64,000 nucleotides of DNA from Arthrobacter hankyongi (GTDB taxonomy: Bacteria; Actinomycetota; Actinomycetes; Actinomycetales; Micrococcaceae). The notes under the pieces were generated by a model, which had not been told where the DNA came from, ran no database searches, and saw only the letters and a program-made list of their open reading frames with translations. Positions 52,461-61,409 of this stretch are shown piece by piece (the stretch's first letter is position 1; the number at the start of each line of letters is the position of its first letter). The position numbers and the translations under genes are program-made. The stretch spans positions 62,001-126,000 of the forward strand of contig NZ_JAKLTQ010000013.1 of the NCBI RefSeq assembly GCF_022012395.1, written 5' to 3'.

Positions 52461-53324
52461 GTGGGTTACGAAACCATTAACTACACGGTCGCCGATCAGA
52501 TTCTGACGATCGAACTGAACCGGCCCGAGAAGATGAATGCGGTCACGCCGCAGATGCGCGAGGAGCTGATTTCGGCGTTCGCCGAGGCGGACAAGGATCC
52601 CGAGGTCCGGGCCATCGTGGTCACGGGCAGCGGAAAGGCCTACTGTGCCGGAGCCGATGTGTCCGGGGGATCAAAGACCTTCGATCCCGAGGCGCGCGGC
52701 TGGGCCGACACCATGGAGGACTTCCGCGACGGCGGCGGACAGATCACGCTGAAGATCTTCGAGTCCACCAAGCCGGTCATCGGTGCCATCAACGGCGTCG
52801 CCGCCGGCCTGGGGGCCACTATGCTGCTGCCGATGGACATCCTGCTGGCGGCGGATACGGCGCGGATCGGCTTCGTTTTCTCCCGCCGCGGCCTCGTGCC
52901 CGAAGCCTGCGCCACGTGGTTCCTGCCGAAGAAGGTTGGACTGAGCCGGGCGCTGGAATGGACCATGACGGGACGGCTGATCCCTGCCCGGGAAGCACTC
53001 GAATCCGGCCTGGTGCGCAGTATCCATACCGCCGATGAACTGCTGCCCGCGGCGTATGCGCTGGCCCGCGAGATCGCCGACAATGCCGCTCCCGTGGCGG
53101 TAGGCATGATTCGCCAGATGATCTGGCGCTTCGCCGGTTCGGACCACCCGATGGACGCGCACCGTGTCGATTCCAAGGTCAACTTCAGTCTGGGCCGTTC
53201 CCGCGATGTCGAGGAAGGTATCAAGGCATTCCTGGAGAAGCGTCCCCCGGTCTTCCCCGGCCGGCTGCCCGAGGACGCGCCCCTGGCGTATCCGTGGTGG
53301 GAAGAACCCGAGTTCAAGAAATAA
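52461..53324 (+). CDS. Enoyl-CoA hydratase/isomerase family protein
   Basis: A 287-residue crotonase. IELNRPEKMNAV, YCAGADVSGG and GVAAGLGATMLLPMDILLAA form the oxyanion-hole framework. SRRGLVPEACATWFLP keeps the second catalytic Glu position while the first is not a Glu, a pattern of the large clade of uncharacterised hydratases/isomerases with a C-terminal WWEEPEF-like end. GTG 52461 is preceded by GAGGAGAAAC. It is followed by a VOC gene 75 bp later. Confidence 0.9.
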   Translation: MGYETINYTVADQILTIELNRPEKMNAVTPQMREELISAFAEADKDPEVRAIVVTGSGKAYCAGADVSGGSKTFDPEARGWADTMEDFRDGGGQITLKIFESTKPVIGAINGVAAGLGATMLLPMDILLAADTARIGFVFSRRGLVPEACATWFLPKKVGLSRALEWTMTGRLIPAREALESGLVRSIHTADELLPAAYALAREIADNAAPVAVGMIRQMIWRFAGSDHPMDAHRVDSKVNFSLGRSRDVEEGIKAFLEKRPPVFPGRLPEDAPLAYPWWEEPEFKK

Positions 53325-53399
53325 CGCCGTCGTGCTGCCTGCCGCGTCCGGCCGGCAGAGACTGCTGACAGCAACCTGAAACTAAAGCGAGGAAAATCC

Positions 53400-54107
53400 A
53401 TGAGCAACCCTGTCCTGCCGGAATTCCGCCAGCTCGTGCTGCTGACCGGCGATCTTGAAGGAACGCTGCTGAGGGCGCGGAAGGAATTCGATCTGCCGGC
53501 GGGATTCCGCGACGAGGTGGCACTGGCCAAGGTCGGGATGAAGCATGAGGTGTTCGGTTTTGACCGCACCTACGTGGAGGTGTGCGAGCCCATCAATCCG
53601 GAGTCCTCCGCGGCGCGGTCGCTCGCGAAGAAGGGCGATTCCGGGTTCATGGTCTGCGTGCAGGTCGACGATGCCGAAGCGATGCTTGCCCGGGCCAAGG
53701 CCGAGGGGCTCGAGCCGATTGTGAACAAGGACCACCACGGCAGCACCCTGACGCAGTGGCATCCGCGGGACTTCGGCACCATTGCCGAGTTCGACCAGAT
53801 GCGGCCGGCCGACAGCTGGCATTTCGCCCCGGAAATCTACGAAACCCGCAACAGCAAGGTGGTCGGGGACATTGTGGCGGTGGACCTGGCCGTGGCCGAT
53901 CCGGCCGCCATGGCCCGGCGCTGGGCCATCGTCACCGGCGGAACCGTGGGCGGGGACGGGGTGTCGGTGCAGCTGGCCACCGCCGTCCTGCGCTTTGCGC
54001 AGGTGGAGGGCGTGCTGGGCGTCTATTCGGTGGACTGCCGCGCGGCTGACCGCGCACGCGCAGGGGAAGTCATCCGGCTCGGCGGTGTCGACTTCAAACT
54101 GATCTAG
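53400..54107 (+). CDS. VOC-family/glyoxalase-like protein
   Basis: A 235-residue relative of the protein at 42815, starting with EFRQLVLLTGDLEGTLLRAR. A candidate metal Glu is in RTYVEVCEPI and a second module starts at GDIVAVDLAVADPAAMARRW. GCGAGGAAAATCC precedes ATG 53400. It ends before a strong terminator, so the hydratase and VOC genes form a small unit. Confidence 0.82.
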   Translation: MSNPVLPEFRQLVLLTGDLEGTLLRARKEFDLPAGFRDEVALAKVGMKHEVFGFDRTYVEVCEPINPESSAARSLAKKGDSGFMVCVQVDDAEAMLARAKAEGLEPIVNKDHHGSTLTQWHPRDFGTIAEFDQMRPADSWHFAPEIYETRNSKVVGDIVAVDLAVADPAAMARRWAIVTGGTVGGDGVSVQLATAVLRFAQVEGVLGVYSVDCRAADRARAGEVIRLGGVDFKLI

Positions 54108-54127
54108 CGACCGCAGCATCCAAGCAG

Positions 54128-54164
54128 ACCGGCTCCGGACCTCCCTGTCCGGAGCCGGTTTTGT
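54128..54164 (+). terminator. Rho-independent terminator
   Basis: A perfect 12-bp stem (54128-54139 with 54148-54159), 8-nt loop and a TTTTGT tail. It isolates the upstream pair from the dioxygenase promoter. Confidence 0.88.
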
Positions 54165-54165
54165 C

Positions 54166-54219
54166 TTGACCGAGAGCTCTATCACAGGATATTGTAGGAT
54201 ACAGATTGGTTCAACCAAT
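54166..54219 (+). promoter_or_regulatory. Dioxygenase promoter with GntR-type palindrome just downstream
   Basis: TTGACC (54166-54171) and TATTGT (54190-54195) are 18 bp apart. Directly after the expected start of transcription lies the perfect 15-bp palindrome ATTGGTTCAACCAAT (54205-54219), also found in both parts of the gntR intergenic region at 60.5 kb. A repressor there would block initiation. Confidence 0.72.
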
Positions 54220-54321
54220 TTTTGAGACGGCATCGGGAACATCCCGGCATCTGGCCGTCCCTCAGATCCATCCGGCTTCCGCCATGGACAGATGGGCAGA
54301 AGCCGTTCCAGAGGAGGAATG

Positions 54322-55845
54322 ATGTACGAGGTAGACGACACGCTTTTCATCAGCGTTCCCGCCGAAGACGAGACGGACAACCCCTGGCTCAAGGGCGCCT
54401 TCCGTCCGCAGGGCAGGGAATACAGCGTCAGCGGGGAGCACCTGAAGATCATCGGCAAAGTGCCCGATGACCTGAACGGTATCTACATCCGCAATTCGCA
54501 CAACAACGCCCAGATGCCGATGGGGATCTACCACCCGTTCGACGGCGACGGCATGCTGCACGCCATGCGCTTCGACGCCGGCAAGGTCGAATACCGCAAC
54601 AAGTTCGTGCGCACCACCGGCTTCCTGGCCGAGCAGGGGGCTAAGAAGTCGCTGTGGCCGGGCATCCTGCAGCCGAACAATTACCAGCGGCGCGGCTGGG
54701 GCTCGATGGGTGTCATGAAGGACAACGCCGGCACGGACGTCATTGCCCATGCCGGGCACGTGATCGCTTCGATGTCGCAGGGATCAGAGCCGTGGTGCCT
54801 GAGTCCGACGACGCTGGAGACCTTCGGCGTGAACAAGAACTGGGCCAGCATGGTCCCGGACGGCCTCGCTTCGCACTACAAGGTCGACAACGAGACCGGC
54901 GACATGATCTTCTTCAACTACCCGGAGAAGGCGCCCTTTATGAACTACGGCGTGATCAACCGTGACGACAAGATGGTGCACTACGTGCCGATCGAACTGC
55001 CCGGCGCGCGCTGGCCGCACGACCTGGGCATGACGAAGAACTACTCGATCCTGCACGACCTGCCGTACTTCTACAATCCGGAAATGCTCAGGAACGGCAC
55101 CCGGAAGCTTGAGTTCCACAAAGAGATGCCGTCGCGCTTCGGCATCATCCCCCGCTTTGGCCGCACCGAGGACGTCAGGTGGTTCGAGGCCAAGCCGTGC
55201 TGGGTCATGCACTTGTCCAACTGCTTCGAGGACGGCGACTGGGTCGTCCAGGACGGCTGCATCTGGGACAACCCGGTCAAGCCGCCGGTCGACGATCCCA
55301 ATGATGTGTATGCGAAGATCGCCCGGCAGCTGGACAAGCAGGCAACCCATACGCACATGTACCGCTGGATGTTCAACATGCGCACCGGCGAGGTCAAGGA
55401 ATTCTCGCTGGACGACGAAGTCACCGAGTTCCCGATCGTCAGCAACGACTTCGTCGGGCTCAAGAACCGCTACAGCTACAACTCCATCTTCTCCAGCCAC
55501 GACTGGGTCATGGACGGCCTGAAGCGCTACGACCTGTTCAGCAATACCGCCGTGCGCTACGAATACGGGCCGGGCCGCTTCGGCAGCGAAGTCTGCGTGG
55601 CGATGAAGGACGGGTTCACGTACGAGGACGACGCGTACGTCGTCACCTTCCTCAACGACATGGTCCAGGACCAGTCCGAGTGCGTCATCTTCGACGCGGC
55701 CCACATCGAGGCCGGACCGGTTTGCACGATCATCCTGCCCGAACGCATCTCCGCCGGCACCCATGCCTGCTGGGTTGAAGCGGACCGGATTGACGGCGAG
55801 AACCGCCAGCTGACGGACAACTACTGGGAAATCAACGCCAATTAG
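54322..55845 (+). CDS. Carotenoid-cleavage-type dioxygenase (lignostilbene/apocarotenoid oxygenase family)
   Basis: A 507-residue non-haem iron oxygenase of the beta-propeller carotenoid oxygenase family, which cleaves an alkene to two carbonyls. The four iron-binding histidines are visible: His185 (ASHYKVD), His233 (WPHDLGMT), His297 (VMHLSNCFED) and His481 (AGTHACW). Bacterial members act on stilbenes, isoeugenol-like phenols or apocarotenoids; the motifs do not choose between them. GAGGAGG lies very close to ATG 54319 and 4 bp from ATG 54322, the start used. An aldehyde dehydrogenase in the same inferred GntR regulon would handle the aldehyde product. Confidence 0.93.
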   Translation: MYEVDDTLFISVPAEDETDNPWLKGAFRPQGREYSVSGEHLKIIGKVPDDLNGIYIRNSHNNAQMPMGIYHPFDGDGMLHAMRFDAGKVEYRNKFVRTTGFLAEQGAKKSLWPGILQPNNYQRRGWGSMGVMKDNAGTDVIAHAGHVIASMSQGSEPWCLSPTTLETFGVNKNWASMVPDGLASHYKVDNETGDMIFFNYPEKAPFMNYGVINRDDKMVHYVPIELPGARWPHDLGMTKNYSILHDLPYFYNPEMLRNGTRKLEFHKEMPSRFGIIPRFGRTEDVRWFEAKPCWVMHLSNCFEDGDWVVQDGCIWDNPVKPPVDDPNDVYAKIARQLDKQATHTHMYRWMFNMRTGEVKEFSLDDEVTEFPIVSNDFVGLKNRYSYNSIFSSHDWVMDGLKRYDLFSNTAVRYEYGPGRFGSEVCVAMKDGFTYEDDAYVVTFLNDMVQDQSECVIFDAAHIEAGPVCTIILPERISAGTHACWVEADRIDGENRQLTDNYWEINAN

Positions 55846-55871
55846 ACAGCATTGCGTTAGACAGCATTGCG
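55842..55871 (+). repeat. Tandem 15-bp duplication at the dioxygenase stop
   Basis: TTAGACAGCATTGCG occurs twice head to tail (55842-55856 and 55857-55871), the first copy containing the stop codon. Probably a slippage event without effect on the protein. Confidence 0.8.
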
Positions 55872-55874
55872 GCG

Positions 55875-55917
55875 CCGCCGGCCCATGGAACCAGACTCAG
55901 GAACCATGGGCCGGCGG
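55875..55917 (+). terminator. Hairpin terminator after the dioxygenase gene
   Basis: A perfect 14-bp inverted repeat (55875-55888 with 55904-55917) with a 15-nt loop. Confidence 0.75.
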
Positions 55918-56009
55918 CCTCGTCAGTACCTCAGTTCCCGGTCGAGCGCCGGGACGGATCCATCAATCTGCGCTGCGGCCCGTCCGCGGCTTGTCCCGGA
56001 AGATAGCCC

Positions 56010-57170
56010 ATGACTGAAGAATTCGACCTGATCGACATCGATTCCCTGCTCTCCGACGAGGAGCGCGCGCTGCGCGGTTCCGTCCGCTCCTTCGTGGAGT
56101 CCGCCATCAAGCCCAACATCGCCGGCTGGTACGAGAAGGCGGTCTTCCCGCTGGAGATCGTGCCCGAAATGGCGAAGCTGGGCCTGCTGGGCATGCACCT
56201 GACCGGCTACGGCTGTGCCGGGCGCTCCGCCGTGGACTACGGCCTGGCCGCCGCGGAACTGGAGGCCGGGGACTCCGGGCTGCGCACCTTCGTCTCGGTG
56301 CAGGGCTCGCTGGCGATGAGCGCCATCCACAAGCACGGCTCCGAGGAACAGAAGTCCGAGTGGCTGCCGGCCATGGCCAAAGGGGAGGCGATCGGCTGCT
56401 TCGGGCTGACCGAACCCACCGCCGGCTCGGACCCCGGGGCCATGAAGACCTTCGCCCGCCGCGACGGGGGCGACTGGGTGCTCAACGGCTCCAAGCGCTG
56501 GATCGGCCTGGCCTCGGTGGCGAAGGTCGCGATCATCTGGGCGCAGACCGAGGACGGCGTGCGCGGCTTCGTGGTGCCCACCGGCACCCCCGGCTTCACC
56601 GCCACCCCGATCGGACCGAAGCTGTCCATGCGCGCCTCCATCCAGTGCGACATCGAGCTGACCGACGTGCGCCTGCCGGCGGACGCCGTGCTGCCCGGGG
56701 CCAAGGGCCTGCGCGGGCCGTTCGAGTGCCTGAACGAGGCCCGCTACGGCATCATCTGGGGCGCCATGGGCGCGGCCCGGGACAGCTACCTGGCCGCCCT
56801 GGCCTACGCCCGGGAGCGCCTGCAGTTCGACAGGCCGCTGGCCGGCTACCAGCTGACCCAGGCCAAGCTGGTGGACATGGCCCTGGAAATCAACAAGGGC
56901 TTCCTGCTCGCCCTGCACCTGGGCCGGCTCAAGGACGCCGGGGCCCTGCAGCCCCACCAGATTTCGGTGGGCAAGCTGAACAACTGCCGCGAAGCCATCC
57001 AGATCTGCCGCGAGGCGCGCGCCATGCTCGGCGGCAACGGCATCACCCTGGACTACCCGCCGCTGCGCCACGCCAACAACCTCGAATCCGTGCGCACCTA
57101 CGAGGGCACCGACGAAATCCACACCCTGATCCTGGGCAACAGGATCACCGGCATCCCCGCCTTCCGCTGA
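56010..57170 (+). CDS. Acyl-CoA dehydrogenase, glutaryl-CoA-dehydrogenase-like
   Basis: A 386-residue flavoprotein closely resembling the one at 31430 (both have IDxLLSDxExALR near the start and end in the RHANNLES motif). The signature CFGLTEPTAGSDPGAM is complete. No strong Shine-Dalgarno site is visible; GGAAGATAGCCC lies just before ATG 56010. Its last base is the first of the next ATG, so it is translationally coupled to the hydroxyacyl-CoA dehydrogenase. Confidence 0.93.
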   Translation: MTEEFDLIDIDSLLSDEERALRGSVRSFVESAIKPNIAGWYEKAVFPLEIVPEMAKLGLLGMHLTGYGCAGRSAVDYGLAAAELEAGDSGLRTFVSVQGSLAMSAIHKHGSEEQKSEWLPAMAKGEAIGCFGLTEPTAGSDPGAMKTFARRDGGDWVLNGSKRWIGLASVAKVAIIWAQTEDGVRGFVVPTGTPGFTATPIGPKLSMRASIQCDIELTDVRLPADAVLPGAKGLRGPFECLNEARYGIIWGAMGAARDSYLAALAYARERLQFDRPLAGYQLTQAKLVDMALEINKGFLLALHLGRLKDAGALQPHQISVGKLNNCREAIQICREARAMLGGNGITLDYPPLRHANNLESVRTYEGTDEIHTLILGNRITGIPAFR

Positions 57171-58042
57171 TGAGTACACCCTCCATCGACGGCATTCGGC
57201 GCATCCTGGTCATCGGCTCCGGCACCATGGGCAGCCAGATCGGCATGGTCGCGGCGCTGGCCGGCTACGACACGACCGTCCAGGACATTTCCGCAGACAT
57301 GCTGGCCCAGGCCAAGGCGGATCTGTCCGCGCGGCTGGAGGCGAACGTGGCCAAGGGCCGCCTGGACGCCGCGGACGCGGAGGCCGCCCTGGGCCGGCTG
57401 GACTTCTCCACCGAGCTGGACGCCGCCGCGGCCAGCGCGGACTTCGTGATCGAGGCGGCCACCGAGCGGCTGGAGATCAAGGGCCAGATCTTCGCCCGGC
57501 TCGGCCGGCTGGCCCCGGACCACGCCATCCTGGCCACCAACTCCTCCACCCTGGGCTCCTCGAAGGTCGCGGCCGCCACCGGCCGGGCCGACCGGGTCTG
57601 CAACATGCACTTCTTCAACCCGGCCCTGGTGATGAAATGCGTGGAAGTGGTCCGGCACCCGGACACCTCGCAGGCCACCGTGGACACCGTCATGGAACTG
57701 GCCCGCCGCCTGGGCAAGGAACCGGTGCTGATCAACCGCGAGATCCCCGGCTTCATCGCCAACCGGCTGATGGGCGCCATCCAGCGCGAAGCCCTGGCCC
57801 TGTCCGCCGCCGGCATCGCCAGCAAGGAAGACATCGACACCACCGCACGCACCGCACTGGGGCACCCGATGGGCCCGTTCGAGCTGATGGACCTGGTCGG
57901 CCTGGACGTCATCGACTTCATCGCCCAGGCCACCTACGCCGAGACCGGCAACGAGGCGGACAGGCCCGACCCGCAGGTCGCCGCGCTGGTGGCCGAAGGC
58001 CGGCTGGGCCGCAAGAGCGGGGAAGGGTTCTACAGCTACTGA
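57170..58042 (+). CDS. 3-hydroxyacyl-CoA dehydrogenase (PaaH/HbdA family)
   Basis: A 290-residue NAD-dependent enzyme oxidising (S)-3-hydroxyacyl-CoA. ILVIGSGTMGSQIGMVAALAGY is the NAD motif, ILATNSSTL and NMHFFNPALVMKCVEVV the catalytic region with the conserved His, and GFIANRL followed by ARTALGHPMGPFELMDLVGLD the C-terminal dimer domain. TGATG coupling with the dehydrogenase upstream. Unlike the left cluster's SDR enzymes, this handles the (S) isomer, so the two clusters use opposite stereochemical routes. Confidence 0.95.
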   Translation: MSTPSIDGIRRILVIGSGTMGSQIGMVAALAGYDTTVQDISADMLAQAKADLSARLEANVAKGRLDAADAEAALGRLDFSTELDAAAASADFVIEAATERLEIKGQIFARLGRLAPDHAILATNSSTLGSSKVAAATGRADRVCNMHFFNPALVMKCVEVVRHPDTSQATVDTVMELARRLGKEPVLINREIPGFIANRLMGAIQREALALSAAGIASKEDIDTTARTALGHPMGPFELMDLVGLDVIDFIAQATYAETGNEADRPDPQVAALVAEGRLGRKSGEGFYSY

Positions 58043-58075
58043 TAGCTGCGGTCCCGCCCGGGCTGCCTTGCACAG

Positions 58076-58127
58076 CACACAGGCCCGGCAGGTGGCGGAA
58101 TGCTCCGCCACCTGCCGGGCCTGTGTG
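58076..58127. terminator. Strong bidirectional hairpin terminator
   Basis: A perfect 24-bp inverted repeat (58076-58099 with 58104-58127) with a 4-nt loop between convergent genes. Confidence 0.92.
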
Positions 58128-58139
58128 ACTTTATGCCGC

Positions 58140-59576
58140 CTAGATACGGGGCTGGCCCGGGATCAGCCCGGGGTTCAGCGCGATCTGGACGCTCTTGGAA
58201 CGGGTGAGGGCATTGAGCGTCTCCGTGCCGCCTTCGGCACCGTAGCCGGACTGGCCGTAGCCGCCGCCGGGGACCATGTCGTTGATGACCCGGTAGGTGT
58301 TCACCCAGATGCGTCCGGCATGGATGCCCTGCGCCATGCGGTGGGCCCGGGACAGGTCTGACGTCCAGACACCGGCGGCGAGCCCGAACTTGGTGTCGTT
58401 GGCGATCTGCAGCGCCTCGGCCTCGTCCTTGAACTTGAAGACGGACATGACCGGGCCGAAGATCTCTTCCTGGACGATCGTCATGTCGGGCGTGACGTTG
58501 GTGAAGATGGTCGGCGGAGCAAAGAACCCGCCGGCCAGCTCCCCGCCCGGCAGCTCGGACTGGGCGGCCACGACGGCGCCTTCGTCGATCCCGGCCTGGA
58601 TCATCTGCAGGGTCTTGTCACGCTGGCGGGCAGTGACGTGCGGGCCGACCTTGGTGTCTTCCTCTTCGGGGTCGCCAACCTTCAGGGCCTTCACCCGATC
58701 GGCCAGGCGGGCCACGAAGTCATCGTGGATCGATTCCTGGACCAGCAGCCGGGAGCCGGCGAAGCACATCTGCCCGGTTGAGCTGAACACGCTGACCATG
58801 GCCGCATCGAGGGCTTCCTCGATATCCGCGTCCTCGAAGACAATGTTCGGGGACTTGCCGCCCAGTTCCTGGATGGTCGGGGTCAGGTTGTCCGCCGCGG
58901 CGCGGGCAATGATCTTTCCGGTTTCGTGGAAACCGGTGAAGAGCACCAGATCGGTCTGGGGATGGCTGACCATGGCGGCGCCGACGTCGCCGGCGCCGGT
59001 GACAACCTGCACCACGCCGTCGGGAATGCCGACTTCGCGGCAGACTTCGGCCAGTTTCAAAGCGGTCAGCGGAGTCTCTTCGGCGGGCTTCAGCACCACG
59101 ACGTTGCCCATGGCAATCACCGGCGCGACCCGGCGGGTCGCGAACGCGTAGGGGACGTTCCACGGCACAATGCCGGCGACGACGCCGTACGGCTCGCGGA
59201 CCGTGTAGGTGTGGAAGTCCGGTCCGACCGGGATGGAGGTGCCGAGCAGCTTGTCGGCCCAGCCTGCCCAGTACCGGACGGTACCCGGCATGCGGATGGC
59301 CTCGGCGCGGGTTTCGCGGATGGCCTTGCCGGTGTTGCGGGCTTCGATCCGGGCGAACTCCTCGACCAGTTCCTCGAGGCGGTCAGCCAGTTTGAACAGC
59401 AGTTTGGCCTTCTCGGTGCCGGAAACCTTCTTCCAGGCTTCGAAACCGGCACGGGCCCGGGCGAAGACCTCATCCAATTCCCCAAGGGAGGTGACGGGAA
59501 CGGCGTCGTATGCCTCGCCCGTGGACGGACGGTAGATTGTCGAGGTTGCGGTGGTCACGGATACGGTGGTGGTCAT
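58140..59576 (-). CDS. NAD(P)-dependent aldehyde dehydrogenase
   Basis: A 478-residue aldehyde dehydrogenase. Catalytic Cys271 lies in STGQMCFAGSR, general base Glu237 in QELGGKSPN and the structural Asn140 in VPWNVPYAF. The NAD loop reads FTGFHETGK. Its start overlaps the SDR stop by 4 bp, so it is the second gene of a minus-strand operon. Likely role: oxidising an aldehyde released by the dioxygenase or by alcohol oxidation. Confidence 0.95.
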   Translation of the reverse strand: MTTTVSVTTATSTIYRPSTGEAYDAVPVTSLGELDEVFARARAGFEAWKKVSGTEKAKLLFKLADRLEELVEEFARIEARNTGKAIRETRAEAIRMPGTVRYWAGWADKLLGTSIPVGPDFHTYTVREPYGVVAGIVPWNVPYAFATRRVAPVIAMGNVVVLKPAEETPLTALKLAEVCREVGIPDGVVQVVTGAGDVGAAMVSHPQTDLVLFTGFHETGKIIARAAADNLTPTIQELGGKSPNIVFEDADIEEALDAAMVSVFSSTGQMCFAGSRLLVQESIHDDFVARLADRVKALKVGDPEEEDTKVGPHVTARQRDKTLQMIQAGIDEGAVVAAQSELPGGELAGGFFAPPTIFTNVTPDMTIVQEEIFGPVMSVFKFKDEAEALQIANDTKFGLAAGVWTSDLSRAHRMAQGIHAGRIWVNTYRVINDMVPGGGYGQSGYGAEGGTETLNALTRSKSVQIALNPGLIPGQPRI

Positions 59577-60367
59577 TCTGCTTCCTTTGCTCCTGCGGGG
59601 GTGAGGCTTCCCAGCGATCCTGAGGTCATGCCGCCATCGACGACGATCTCGGCGCCATTGACATACGACGCGTCGTCGCTAAGCAGGAAGAGGACGGCCT
59701 GCGAAATTTCCTGCGGCTGTGCGATCCGGCCCAGGGGAGTGCGGGAGATCGAATTGTCCAGGGCGGAGTTGTTCCGGTGATGGTCGATGAACGGGGTGTC
59801 GACCAGGCCGGGGAAGACCGAATTGACGCGGACGCCCTGCACGCCGAGGGACAGGGCGGCGCTCTTGGTCATGGTCCGCACCGCCCCCTTGGTGGCCTGG
59901 TACGCGTAGGCGGCCGGCGAGGCAAAGAACCCCAGGGTCGACGAGGTGTTGACGATCGCGCCGCCGCCGGCGTCGATAATCGCCGGTGCGACGGTTTTCA
60001 TACCGTAGAAAACGCCTGTCTGGTTCACCGAGATGACCCGGTGCCAGGTTTCGTCGCTGCAGTCCAGGACGGATCCTGCGGAGGTGATCCCGGCATTGTT
60101 GACCAGGCCGGTCACCTTGCCGAAGACCCGGATGGCCTCGGCAACAATGTTCTCCCAGTCCGCGGCGCTGCTGACATCGAGTTTGGCGAAGTGCGCGCTG
60201 CCGCCGGCCAGAATAATTTCGTCGGCTACTTTCTGGCCCCTGGCGGTGTCGATATCGCCCAGGACGACGGACGCACCGGCTTCGGCCAGGAGCCTGGCAT
60301 GCGCTTCGCCCTGGCCCATGGCTGCGCCACTGATGATGACGACTTTCTTATCCAACCGACTTGGCAC
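59573..60367 (-). CDS. SDR-family oxidoreductase
   Basis: A 264-residue short-chain dehydrogenase of the classical type. ISGAAMGQGEAHARLLAEAGA is the cofactor motif, VLGDID points to NAD preference, NNAGITSAG and YAYQATKGA give the structural Asn and catalytic Tyr-Lys. GTG at the complement of 60365-60367 is chosen for GGAGAGAAGG upstream. It likely interconverts an alcohol and a carbonyl before the aldehyde dehydrogenase. Confidence 0.92.
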   Translation of the reverse strand: MPSRLDKKVVIISGAAMGQGEAHARLLAEAGASVVLGDIDTARGQKVADEIILAGGSAHFAKLDVSSAADWENIVAEAIRVFGKVTGLVNNAGITSAGSVLDCSDETWHRVISVNQTGVFYGMKTVAPAIIDAGGGAIVNTSSTLGFFASPAAYAYQATKGAVRTMTKSAALSLGVQGVRVNSVFPGLVDTPFIDHHRNNSALDNSISRTPLGRIAQPQEISQAVLFLLSDDASYVNGAEIVVDGGMTSGSLGSLTPAGAKEAE

Positions 60368-60518
60368 GGAATCCTTCTCTCCTGTGGGTGCGGTCCTCGA
60401 TGAGGACCGGCATGTGCGGATTTTTCCTTGTTCCGGGCGGCCGAGCGCCTGCCGCAGATGGCGGGACCAGGCTCTTGCACCGAGCCCCCTACTGGTGCAG
60501 TAGATCACAAAATCAATT

Positions 60519-60531
60519 TTGGTTCAACCAA
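60519..60531. promoter_or_regulatory. GntR-type palindromic operator, copy 2
   Basis: TTGGTTCAACCAA is a perfect 13-bp palindrome, with TTT/ATT flanks resembling those at 54205. It lies 152 bp ahead of the minus-strand SDR gene and is the proposed control site for the SDR/ALDH operon. Confidence 0.7.
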
Positions 60532-60544
60532 TTTGCCCAGCTGC

Positions 60545-60604
60545 TTGACGTGACGGCGCGCACTGCCTAGTCTCGAAGATAGCTCCAGAGGTTGAACCAA
60601 TTTT
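60545..60604 (+). promoter_or_regulatory. gntR promoter with operator copy 3
   Basis: TTGACG (60545-60550) and TAGTCT (60568-60573) are 17 bp apart. At 60590-60604 the sequence GGTTGAACCAATTTT is the third copy of the GntR-type site, missing the outer left bases. It would sit just past the transcription start, so autoregulation is likely. Confidence 0.68.
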
Positions 60605-60679
60605 TCCTCTGGAAGAACCCCCTGACAGCCCGGCCGGACCGGCCGCCGCGCAGCAAGAACCACCGGAGTACCAGCAGCC

Positions 60680-61363
60680 ATGCAAAAGTTTCACGCCAAC
60701 AACCCGAGGCACGACCAGGTGCGGGATTATCTGCTGGACCGAATCCAGGACGGTGCGCTGAAGGCGGGCGAGGCGCTGCCGCCGGAACGGAAAATGGCCG
60801 AGCAGCTGGGGGTCTCGCGGCATACGGTGCGGCAGGCACTTTCCGCGCTGGAAGGATTCGGCCTGGTCGAGATCCGCCACGGGTCGGGCATCTACGTGAC
60901 CGGCTCCGCCTCCGACGATGCGGTTGTCCGCGTTGCGGAGGCGATCATCGACCGGGAGGGGTCCATTCCCAAGATCGTGGAAGTGCGCCGGGGCATCGAG
61001 CCGTATATTGCCCGGCTGGCCGCGGAACGCCGGACGGAGGAAAACCTGCGCATCCTGGAGCCGCTGACGGTGTTTATCCGGGACGAGGATGCCGCGGAGG
61101 CGGGGGTGGAAAGGACGTCCTTCCACCGGGAAATTGCCAAAGCGACGCAGAACTTGGTTTTTGACGGCGTCATGCGCACCTTGATTACCGGACCACGGCG
61201 TGCCGAGGGCTTCATCAAGGTCATCCCGAAAGCGCAGGAATTATGGGAAGCCCAGCACCGCGGAATTTTCGCGGCCATCAGGGATGGCGACGGCGACCTG
61301 GCCGAACGGCTCATGGCCGAGCACATGGACCACGTGTCCGAAGCGGTGCAGAACATTGAGTAG
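60680..61363 (+). CDS. GntR-family regulator, FadR/FCD subfamily
   Basis: A 227-residue regulator. The winged helix spans about residues 8-75 with LPPERKMAEQLGVSRHTVRQALSAL-type recognition helix (split here by family habit) and HGSGIYV wing; the C-terminal all-helical FCD domain has the metal-type His residues (FHREI, EAQHRGIFAAI, AEHMDHV). FCD regulators sense carboxylates or acyl-CoAs. Three copies of TTGGTT-N-AACCAA at 54205, 60519 and 60590 are the likely binding sites. Confidence 0.92.
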   Translation: MQKFHANNPRHDQVRDYLLDRIQDGALKAGEALPPERKMAEQLGVSRHTVRQALSALEGFGLVEIRHGSGIYVTGSASDDAVVRVAEAIIDREGSIPKIVEVRRGIEPYIARLAAERRTEENLRILEPLTVFIRDEDAAEAGVERTSFHREIAKATQNLVFDGVMRTLITGPRRAEGFIKVIPKAQELWEAQHRGIFAAIRDGDGDLAERLMAEHMDHVSEAVQNIE

Positions 61364-61409
61364 CTTGCGCGGCACCGGAGCGGGCCGCATCGATTCGAAG
61401 GAGGACATC

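Noticed and set aside
54322-55845. Naming the enzyme lignostilbene dioxygenase specifically
   Set aside because: The four iron ligands define only the family. Stilbene, phenylpropene and apocarotenoid cleavers share them, and no aromatic ring-cleavage genes are nearby.
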